Shown here one piece after another: positions 27,501 to 33,662 of a DNA stretch of 64,000 nucleotides. Origin of the DNA: Kineococcus sp. NBC_00420. Lineage in GTDB: Bacteria; Actinomycetota; Actinomycetes; Actinomycetales; Kineococcaceae. Position 1 is the first letter of the stretch, and each line of letters starts with the position of its first letter. The stretch is from the NCBI RefSeq assembly GCF_036021035.1, contig NZ_CP107930.1, forward strand, positions 1,054,001 to 1,118,000, written 5' to 3'. The notes below the pieces were generated by a model. That model had not been told where the DNA came from and made no database searches. It was given only the letters and a program-made list of their open reading frames with translations. The position numbers were made by a program, and so were the translations under genes.

Positions 27501-27702
27501 GGGACACCAGGGACTGCAGCGCACCCGGTCCGCTCGCGCCGTCCTCGCCCCAGAGCGCGTCCTCCAGCAGCCCCGTCGGCACCGGACGGCCGCCGCGCAG
27601 GGCGAGCTCGGCCAGCAGCCGCCGCAACCGGGTTCCGGGGACGGCGATCTCGGCTCCGTCGTCGGTCCGGACCCGCAGCGGGCCGAGGAGTTCGATCTGC
27701 AC
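24526..27702 (-). CDS. SARP/AfsR-type regulator with BTAD, ATPase and TPR-like regions
   Basis: A 1058-residue regulator. Residues 1 to about 90 form an OmpR-type winged helix (MQIELLGPLRV, LLAELALRGGRPVPTGLLED, LQSLVSRLRRTLG). A bacterial transcriptional activator domain follows to about 245, with EELGADPSPALREAH. The STAND/NB-ARC ATPase has SFVGRDGDLERL, Walker A GPGGAGKT (276-283) and Walker B VLLVLDNCEHVL (356-367). The remainder is helical and repeat-like. Proteins of this kind activate secondary-metabolite and export genes. It converges with the DrrAB-type genes, whose upstream region has phased repeats that a SARP might bind. Confidence 0.92.
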   Translation of the reverse strand: MQIELLGPLRVRTDDGAEIAVPGTRLRRLLAELALRGGRPVPTGLLEDALWGEDGASGPGALQSLVSRLRRTLGPEVEVVAGPAGYALSGVEVDVPLVEAGFADGRRLLREGSWAAAAQVLDAALARWRGEPVEIAGSPDAVRLEDARLDALADRCEARWRAGDLDGLPADLEELVAAHPLRERFAELRVRVLVAAGRTGEALAAYEQTRRVLAEELGADPSPALREAHLAALAEPATGPAPQRPVRSLTSFVGRDGDLERLTGLLATTQCVTVVGPGGAGKTRLATEVARRLARTWAVHEVSLAPVAEGEDVQGAVVSVVGVGDVALETRAIPRDVAEPLHRLRSALSSGATGRPVLLVLDNCEHVLDDTAVLVEDLLRHCPGLSVLCTSREALGAEGETLHPLGPLPTDAAVRLFTDRAVAVDPGFVVDAVDRGVVTDLVRRLDGLPLALELAAARLRTTTLADLDARLSDRFRVLAGGRRTAVARHRTLRAVVDWSWDLLEEDERVLLQRLSVFAGPVAVDAAAAVARDLGDEHAVADLLASLTEKSLLQLRPGPTVRYALLETIREYGAERLAASGDLEDVLEAHTAWALDLVARAGRGLRSRDQVAWSQRLDAEVDDLLAVLRQLVAAGRGEDAVRLTLPVVLWAGALGRQNQAREWVRLAASVPAPAAPVEALVVETADRMMGVVEAASSPGEVMAVLAVLRDKVDALLTVDANVFTRLIALVVDRFGGWDGDPFRDLSATAEQDAALASLTAELSAAREPWLVATCELLRASAAENFGDATTMLEAATRAEAGFRAVGDHWGLSATLRMLAQAQVHGGDLDAAEALYVESLDLAAAFGGADDEVLVRTRLAEVHQRQGRSAEAAAELARTRALTAGSSDPTRTWLVLSEVATAVREGRIEDARRLAVEHEAVLAQRPLGGAFGHERAGLSAAISRVHTAAGELAQARARLVVALEAALQTRDMPIIALVTTSAAHWALADADPLRAARWLGVAAALRGFDDATDPSVLEVLAGARDATDEASVASAVAGGRALDRSAALRELAAGFGVLGQ

Positions 27703-27750
27703 GGGGACAGCCTGCCACCCGGGCTGCGGGAGCCGTGGCCGAGACGACCT

Positions 27751-30700
27751 TCAGTAGACGTCGCGGACGTAGCGCCGCTGCGCGGCCATCGTCTTCACGT
27801 ACAGCGCGGCGTCCTCCTCCCCCATGCCACCGTGCTCGGCGACGACGTCGCGCAGCGTGGCGTCGACGTCCCTGGCCATCCGGGAGGCGTCGCCGCAGAC
27901 GTAGAGGTGGGCGCCCTCCTCCAGCCAGGCCCACAACTCCGCGCCGTGGCGCCGCACCCGGTCCTGCACGTAGACCTTCTCCGGCTGGTCGCGCGAGAAC
28001 GCCAGGCTGAGGCGGGTGAGCAGCCCGTCCTCGCGCCAGCCCTCGAACTCCTCGCGGTAGTACCAGTCGGTGGCCGAGCTCCGCTCGCCGAAGAACAACC
28101 AGTTCGGGCCGGTCGCGCCGTGGGCGCGCCGGTGCTGCAGGAAGGCGCGGAACGGCGCGACCCCCGTCCCCGGTCCGATCATCACCATCGGCACACCCGG
28201 GTCGCCGGGCGGGCGGAACGCCGGAGCGGACTGCACGAAGACGCCCACGTCCTTCCCCTCCGCCCGGTCGGCGAGGAACGTGGAGCAGACCCCGTGGCGG
28301 ACCGGGTCGCCGAAACGGACGGTCGACATGGTCAGCTGGACCTCGTCGGGGTGGGCCTCGGGGGCCGAGGAGATCGAGTACTGCCGTGGTTGCAGGGGTT
28401 TGAGCAGGTTGAGCCACTCCGCGGGTTCGGCGTGGGCCGGGAACTCCCGGAGCACGTCCAGCAGCTGACGACCGCGGGCCCACTCCGCCGTCCGCGACGG
28501 GCCGTCGGCGAGGATCCGGGACAGACCCTCCCGCCGTGAGCGCTGGGCGACGAAGCGGAGCAGTCCCGGGGAGGGGCGGGTCACGTCCAGGGCCGCCAGT
28601 TCCGCGGGGTCGACACCGGTGGCGTCGGCGACCTCGGCGAGCACGACGGGGTCGTTCTCGGGCCACACCCCCAGGGAGTCACCCGCGTGGTACTCCAGCC
28701 CCCCGTCGCGGGCGAACCCGACCTGGCGGACCTCCTTGGTCGACCCCGCGGCGTTGAGGCGGACGTTGCGCACGAGCCGGCTGCGGTAGGGGTTCCCGCG
28801 GGTGGGGCGGACGGGGGCCGCTCGCGGTGCGGGGACGAGGGCCGCGGGGCTCCGCTGCGCCAGCAGGCCCAGGACGCGCGCTTCCCACTCCGCGGCGCGC
28901 TCGTCCTCCCCCGGCTCGCAGTCGATCCGGTCCAGCAACCGCTGGGCGCCGAGTTCGGCGAACCGTTCGTCGAGGCGGCGGCCGTGGCCGCAGAAGTCGG
29001 CGTAGCTGGAGTCGCCGAGGGCGAGCACGGCGAACGTGCGCCCCTCCAGGCTCGGCGCCGCGGGACCGGACAACGCCTCCCAGAACGACTCCCCGTTGTC
29101 CGGGGGCCCGCCGTCGCCGAACGTGCTGGACACCACCAGCGTGGTCGCCGCGGAACCCAGCCGGGCGGGGGTCACCTCGTCCATCCCGAACACCCCGACC
29201 CGGACCCCGACCGCCTCGAGGGCGGCCGCGGCGGAACGGGCGTGCTCCTCGGCTCCCCCGGTCTGCGAGGCCCACAGGACGAGGACGTCGGGCGCGGCCT
29301 CGGGCTCGGGGGCCGAGGTGGCCGCCGCCGGGGCGGTGGTGCCCGCGAACGTCCCGGCGAGGAACCCGTCCACCCAGGCCCGGTGGCCCTCCCCGAAGGG
29401 GGCCGACGCCGGCAGGGCCGGTACGAAACCGGGTGCCTCGCCGAGGGCGTGCAGGAACCCGTCGAGGTACCTGCTCTGACGCTCGTCGAAGACCGGCGGC
29501 TCCCCGCGTCGCACCTGCGGCCCCGTCCCCACCTCGACGCGGGTCAACCGCACGGCGCACACCTTGAACTCCGGCTGGAAGCTGTCCGGGTCGACCGCGT
29601 CGTGGGTCACGGCGTTGATCGCCAGGTCCGCGCCGAACTCGTCGTTCCAGTGGAACGGTGCGAAGCAGCAGCCCGGCAGCACCCGGTCGGTGACCACCGC
29701 CGGCAGGACGGCGCGACCCCGACGCGACACCACCTCGACGCGGTCGCCCTCGGTGATCCCCAGCCGCGCCGCGTCCTCGGGGTTCACCTCCAGGAACGGC
29801 CCGGGGTTCAGCTTGTTGAGCTTCGCGACCTTCCCCGTCTTGGTCAGGGTGTGCCACTGGTGCTGCACCCGGCCGGTGTTCAGCACGAACGGGTGCTCGT
29901 CGTCGGGCAGTTCCGCCGCGGGGACGAAGGGCCGGGGCCAGAACACCGCCCGACCGGTCGCGGTCGGGAACACCACCGGCGGGACGGTCCCGTCGGCGTG
30001 GACGAGCAGGTCCTGGCTCACGCCGTCGTTGAGGTAGCGCACCGGGTGGCGGTCGAGGCCGTCCCCGGCCGGTGCCGGCCACTGCACCGGTCCGCGACGC
30101 AGTCGTTCGTGGTCGACCCCGCGCAGGTCGTAGCCGGTGCGAGGGTTGGTGAACCGGCGCAGTTCCTCGAACACGTCGGCGGCGCAGCCGTAGGCGAACC
30201 GGTCGCCGAAACCCATGGCCCGCGCGACGTCGGCGATGAGCTGCCAGTCCGGGGTCGCGTCGCCCACCGGGTCCGCGGCCTGCGGCAGCAACGTCATGGT
30301 GCGTTCGGAGTTCACCGCGACCTGGTCGGACTCCGCCCACAACGTGGCCGGCAGCAGGACGTCGGCGTAGGACGTGGTCTCGGTCTGCGCGAACGTGTCC
30401 TGGACCACGACGAAGTCGCAGCGCTGCAACGCCTCCACCACGATCGAACGGTTGGCGACGGAGGCCACGGGGTTGGTGCAGATGATCCAGCAGGCCTTCA
30501 CCTCGCCCGCCGCCATCCGGGAGAACAGGTCGATCGTCCCCGTCCCGACGTCGGTGCGCAGGGTTCCGGGTTCCAGCCCCCAGACGCTCTCGGTGAAGTC
30601 GCGGTCGGCGGGGTCCAGCACCGAGCGCTGACCGGGCAGGCCCGGCCCCATGTACCCCATCTCGCGGCCCCCCATGGCGTTGGGCTGTCCGGTGAGCGAG

Positions 30701-31698
30701 AACGGCCCGCTGCCCGGTCGGCAGATGGCCCCGGTCGCGAGGTGCAGGTTCACCAGGGCGTTGGTGTTCCAGGTGCCGTGGACGCTCTGGTTCAACCCCA
30801 TCGTCCAGCAGCTCGTCCAGTTCGCCGCTCCCGCGAGGAGTTCCGCCGCGGCGCGGAGGTCGGCCTCGGCCAGTCCGGTCAGTTCGCAGACCCGCGCAGG
30901 CGGGTAGTCGGCGATCACCCCGGCCATGCCCTCCCACCCGGTGGTGCAGGCCGCGATGAACTCCTCGTCGAGTCCACCCGCCTCCACGACCAGGTGCAGC
31001 AGGCCGTTGAGCAGAGCCAGGTCCGTCCCGGGACGCAGCTGCAGGAAGACGTCGGCCGCCTCGGCCGTGGCCGTCCGCCGGGGGTCGACGACGATGAGCT
31101 TGGCCCCGGCCCGGACCCGGTCCATCATCCGCAGGAAGAGGATCGGGTGGCAGTCGGCCATGTTCGCGCCGATGACGAGGAACACGTCGGCGTGGTCGAG
31201 GTCGTCGTAGGAACCGGGCGGGCCGTCGGAGCCGAGCGACTGCTTGTAGCCCGTGCCCGCACTGGCCATGCAGAGCCGGGAGTTCGACTCGATCTGGTTG
31301 GTGCCCAGGAACCCCTTGGTCAGCTTGTTGGCCAGGTACTGCGCCTCGATCGACATCTGCCCCGACACGTAGACGGCGACGGCGTCGGGGCCGTGCTCCG
31401 CGACGACGGCCCGCAGACGCTCCGCGACGGTCCCCACGGCGTCGCGCAGCGGGACCGGACGCGGCTCCTCGCCCCGGGCGTCGCGGACGGCGGCCTGCGC
31501 GAGCCGTCCGGGCGCGGACATGACGTCCGCGCTGGTCGCGCCCTTCGTGCAGAGCCGACCCGCGTTGGCGGGGTGCTCGCGGTCGCCGGTGACCTTGGCG
31601 ACCCGCCGACGCCCGCTCACCGGATCGGTCTCGATCTGCAGCAGCACCCCGCAGCCCACGCCGCAGTACGAGCAGGCACTGCGCACGGTCTCGCTCAC
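27751..31698 (-). CDS. assimilatory nitrate reductase fused to a sulfite-reductase-like flavoprotein (NADPH reductase)
   Basis: A 1315-residue fusion. Residues 1 to about 700 are a molybdopterin nitrate reductase with a [4Fe-4S] site at Cys9, Cys12, Cys16 and Cys50, a GRKxxxx-free Mo-bis-MGD core and a C-terminal dinucleotide-binding domain (NTGRVQHQWHTLTKTGK). A flavodoxin domain starts near 785 (LVLWASQTGGAEEHA), then an FAD domain with RQYSISSAPEAHPDEVQ, and an NADPH domain (GPGTGVAPFRAFLQ, LYVCGDASRMARDVD) ending YVRDVY. One chain could therefore move electrons from NADPH to nitrate. GTG start, leaderless-type -10 (TTGACT, minus strand 31706-31711), divergent from the transporter and nirBD. 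Confidence 0.94.
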   Translation of the reverse strand: MSETVRSACSYCGVGCGVLLQIETDPVSGRRRVAKVTGDREHPANAGRLCTKGATSADVMSAPGRLAQAAVRDARGEEPRPVPLRDAVGTVAERLRAVVAEHGPDAVAVYVSGQMSIEAQYLANKLTKGFLGTNQIESNSRLCMASAGTGYKQSLGSDGPPGSYDDLDHADVFLVIGANMADCHPILFLRMMDRVRAGAKLIVVDPRRTATAEAADVFLQLRPGTDLALLNGLLHLVVEAGGLDEEFIAACTTGWEGMAGVIADYPPARVCELTGLAEADLRAAAELLAGAANWTSCWTMGLNQSVHGTWNTNALVNLHLATGAICRPGSGPFSLTGQPNAMGGREMGYMGPGLPGQRSVLDPADRDFTESVWGLEPGTLRTDVGTGTIDLFSRMAAGEVKACWIICTNPVASVANRSIVVEALQRCDFVVVQDTFAQTETTSYADVLLPATLWAESDQVAVNSERTMTLLPQAADPVGDATPDWQLIADVARAMGFGDRFAYGCAADVFEELRRFTNPRTGYDLRGVDHERLRRGPVQWPAPAGDGLDRHPVRYLNDGVSQDLLVHADGTVPPVVFPTATGRAVFWPRPFVPAAELPDDEHPFVLNTGRVQHQWHTLTKTGKVAKLNKLNPGPFLEVNPEDAARLGITEGDRVEVVSRRGRAVLPAVVTDRVLPGCCFAPFHWNDEFGADLAINAVTHDAVDPDSFQPEFKVCAVRLTRVEVGTGPQVRRGEPPVFDERQSRYLDGFLHALGEAPGFVPALPASAPFGEGHRAWVDGFLAGTFAGTTAPAAATSAPEPEAAPDVLVLWASQTGGAEEHARSAAAALEAVGVRVGVFGMDEVTPARLGSAATTLVVSSTFGDGGPPDNGESFWEALSGPAAPSLEGRTFAVLALGDSSYADFCGHGRRLDERFAELGAQRLLDRIDCEPGEDERAAEWEARVLGLLAQRSPAALVPAPRAAPVRPTRGNPYRSRLVRNVRLNAAGSTKEVRQVGFARDGGLEYHAGDSLGVWPENDPVVLAEVADATGVDPAELAALDVTRPSPGLLRFVAQRSRREGLSRILADGPSRTAEWARGRQLLDVLREFPAHAEPAEWLNLLKPLQPRQYSISSAPEAHPDEVQLTMSTVRFGDPVRHGVCSTFLADRAEGKDVGVFVQSAPAFRPPGDPGVPMVMIGPGTGVAPFRAFLQHRRAHGATGPNWLFFGERSSATDWYYREEFEGWREDGLLTRLSLAFSRDQPEKVYVQDRVRRHGAELWAWLEEGAHLYVCGDASRMARDVDATLRDVVAEHGGMGEEDAALYVKTMAAQRRYVRDVY

Positions 31699-31721
31699 GG
31701 GGTCGAGTCAAGGCGACCGTG

Positions 31722-31748
31722 GTTGCCCCACCGTTTCCCCCGTGTTGC
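31722..31748 (-). promoter_or_regulatory. GlnR-like boxes before the nitrate reductase gene
   Basis: Minus strand: GCAAC-n6-GAAAC-n6-GCAAC, three 5-bp boxes with exact 11-bp period. The actinobacterial nitrogen regulator GlnR binds boxes of GTnAC and GAAAC form with this spacing. The boxes end about 25 bp before the predicted start, a position suited to activation. Confidence 0.5.
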
Positions 31749-31787
31749 GACCGTGGTGCGGTCTCCTCACAGCCGACGGCGGAGGGC

Positions 31788-31814
31788 GTGAGGACAACGT
31801 CACAGGGCGGCAAC
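31788..31814 (+). promoter_or_regulatory. GlnR-like boxes before the nitrate transporter operon
   Basis: Plus strand: GTGAG-n6-GTCAC-n6-GCAAC with exact 11-bp period. The centre box fits GTnAC. They lie about 45-70 bp upstream of the start implied by the -10 TAGCGT at 31847-31852, whose -35 region is poor, as expected for an activator-dependent promoter. Confidence 0.45.
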
Positions 31815-31846
31815 GACACGCGCGACCGACTGTAACGCGCCGTCCC

Positions 31847-31852
31847 TAGCGT
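31847..31852 (+). promoter_or_regulatory. -10 element of the nitrate/nitrite operon
   Basis: TAGCGT, with no good -35 hexamer 16-18 bp upstream. About 40 bases of leader with the Shine-Dalgarno GGAGGG (31882-31887) follow before the transporter ATG. Confidence 0.5.
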
Positions 31853-31895
31853 CGAGCACGAAGCACACCCCCCAACAGTTCCGGAGGGACACGAC

Positions 31896-33299
31896 ATGGC
31901 CGTCACCAGCGATCGTGCTGACTCGAACCTCACCACCGTCGGCACCGTTCCCGCCCCGCGCGCCGGCCGCTGGGTGGACCAGTACGACCCGGAGGACACC
32001 GTCCAGTGGCAGGCCACCGGACGACGGGCCGCGAAGCGCAACCTCGCGCTCTCGATCTTCGCCGAGTTCCTCGGGTTCTCCGTCTGGCAGCTCTGGACCA
32101 TCGTCACCCCGTCGCTGAACAAGGCCGGGTTCGCCCTCACCGCCGACCAGGTGTTCTGGCTCATCGCGATCCCCAACCTCGTCGGCGCGACGCTGCGCTT
32201 CCCCTACACCTTCGCGGTCCCGCGGTTCGGGGGCCGGAACTGGACCATCGTCTCGGCCCTGCTGCTCGTGGTCCCCTGCGTCGGGCTGGCCGTCGTCGTG
32301 CAGAACCCGCAGACGCCGTTCTGGCTGATGGTCCTGGTCGCCGCGACCGCGGGCGTCGGCGGTGGGAACTTCGCCAGCAGCATGGCCAACATCTCGTTCT
32401 TCTTCCCCGAGCGGGAGAAGGGTGCGGCGCTGGGGCTGAACGCGGCGGGTGGGAACCTCGGTGTCGCCGTCGTCCAGCTGGCCATCCCGATCATCGTCGT
32501 CATCGGCGGCGGGCTCGCGCTGCAGCGCGCGGGTCTCGTGATCGTCCCGCTCGCCGTCCTGGCCGCGGTGCTCGCCTGGCGGTACATGGACAACCTGTCC
32601 ACCGCCAAGGCCGACCTCGCCGGCTACGCGGCGGCGATGCGCAACAAGCACACCTGGATCGTGTCGTTCCTCTACATCGGGACGTTCGGCTCGTTCATCG
32701 GCTACGCCGGCGTGTTCCCGACGCTCATCAACACCCAGTTCCCGCAGGCGGTCTTCGACTGGGGCTTCGTCGGGCTGCCGCAGGTCCCGTTGACGCTGGC
32801 GTTCCTCGGGGCCCTGGTGGGCTCGATGGCCCGCCCCTCCGGCGGGCGCATCGCGGACCGGCTCTCGGGGGCGAACGTCAGCATCGCGGCCTACCTGGTG
32901 ATGGCGCTCGGGGCCCTCGGGGTGATCCTGTCGCTCGCCGCGGGGAGCTTCGCCGGGTTCTTCGCCTGCTTCCTGCTGCTGTTCGTCGCCAGCGGCGTCG
33001 GCAACGGCGCGGTGTACCGGATGATCCCGGCCATCTTCCGCGCGGGGATCGACCCCACCGACACCGGCGCCATGGTCCTGGCCAAGCGCAAGGCCGCGGC
33101 CTGCATCGGTCTCGCCGCCGGCATCGGCGCCTACGGCGGGTTCATCATCCCCCGCGTGTTCGCCTGGTCGATCTCGAGCACCGGCACGTTGCGCCCGGCC
33201 CTCATCGGGTTCATCGGCTTCTACGCCGTGTGCGCCGTCGTGACCACCGTCGTCTACAAGCTCGGCCGCGAACGCCGCTTCGCCGGCACGTCGATCTGA
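31896..33299 (+). CDS. nitrate/nitrite transporter, NarK/NasA type (MFS, NNP family)
   Basis: A 467-residue transporter with about 12 transmembrane helices after a 50-residue cytoplasmic N-terminus. The NNP-family nitrate signature is visible: GVGGGNFASSMANISFFFPE in helix 5 and ASGVGNGAVYRMIPAIF in helix 11, with SLFAEFLGFSVWQLW-like helix 1 (SIFAEFLGFSVWQLW). It imports nitrate or exchanges nitrate and nitrite for the reductases encoded on either side. ATG start with GGAGGG upstream; a 115-residue unknown protein and nirB follow within 14 and 363 bases, so it heads the operon. Regulation by nitrogen status is suggested by the GlnR-like boxes. Confidence 0.94.
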   Translation: MAVTSDRADSNLTTVGTVPAPRAGRWVDQYDPEDTVQWQATGRRAAKRNLALSIFAEFLGFSVWQLWTIVTPSLNKAGFALTADQVFWLIAIPNLVGATLRFPYTFAVPRFGGRNWTIVSALLLVVPCVGLAVVVQNPQTPFWLMVLVAATAGVGGGNFASSMANISFFFPEREKGAALGLNAAGGNLGVAVVQLAIPIIVVIGGGLALQRAGLVIVPLAVLAAVLAWRYMDNLSTAKADLAGYAAAMRNKHTWIVSFLYIGTFGSFIGYAGVFPTLINTQFPQAVFDWGFVGLPQVPLTLAFLGALVGSMARPSGGRIADRLSGANVSIAAYLVMALGALGVILSLAAGSFAGFFACFLLLFVASGVGNGAVYRMIPAIFRAGIDPTDTGAMVLAKRKAAACIGLAAGIGAYGGFIIPRVFAWSISSTGTLRPALIGFIGFYAVCAVVTTVVYKLGRERRFAGTSI

Positions 33300-33313
33300 G
33301 AAGGAGACCTCCC

Positions 33314-33661
33314 GTGAGCTCCACCCCCCGTTTCCTGCAGGGCGCCCACCCGTTCACCGGCGCCGGCCTGGAGAAGCTCGTCGTCCTCGAAGGCCTCCCC
33401 TCCTACTCCGTGCCCGACGGCGCCCGCGCCCAGGCGGTCTACTTCCGGGGCGGGAACTCCACCGACGAGCTGGTCGTCGTGGCCCTGCTGCGCGACGGGG
33501 TGACGATGCGCCTGTTCCCGATCGGTGCGAAGGGTTCGGTGCACGTCCCGCTGCGCATCGTCGAGGACGTCGAGGCACCGTCGACGCTGGAACTGCGGGT
33601 CGCGGCGCCGGAGGGTCTGACCGGCACCGTCGTGCTCGACCTCGGACTCGTGGAGGTCTGA
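33314..33661 (+). CDS. conserved-context hypothetical protein in the nitrate operon
   Basis: A 115-residue protein with no motif I can name. It starts VSSTPRFLQGAHPFTGAGLE, has a short hydrophobic strand DELVVVALLRDGVTMRLFPI and ends in beta-like sequence TLELRVAAPEGLTGTVVLDL. No signal peptide, membrane segment or cysteine is present, so it is probably a small soluble cytoplasmic protein. The GTG start follows AAGGAG by 7 bases. It lies between the nitrate transporter (14 bases) and nirB (1 base), so a helper role in nitrate or nitrite reduction is likely from context only. Confidence 0.72.
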   Translation: MSSTPRFLQGAHPFTGAGLEKLVVLEGLPSYSVPDGARAQAVYFRGGNSTDELVVVALLRDGVTMRLFPIGAKGSVHVPLRIVEDVEAPSTLELRVAAPEGLTGTVVLDLGLVEV

Positions 33662-33662
33662 C

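Noticed and set aside
28679-32176. Very long minus-strand frame (over 1100 codons) overlapping the nitrate reductase gene
   Set aside because: It is a shadow frame with Arg/Pro/Gly-rich low-complexity translation and no motif. The reductase frame on the same strand has full domains.
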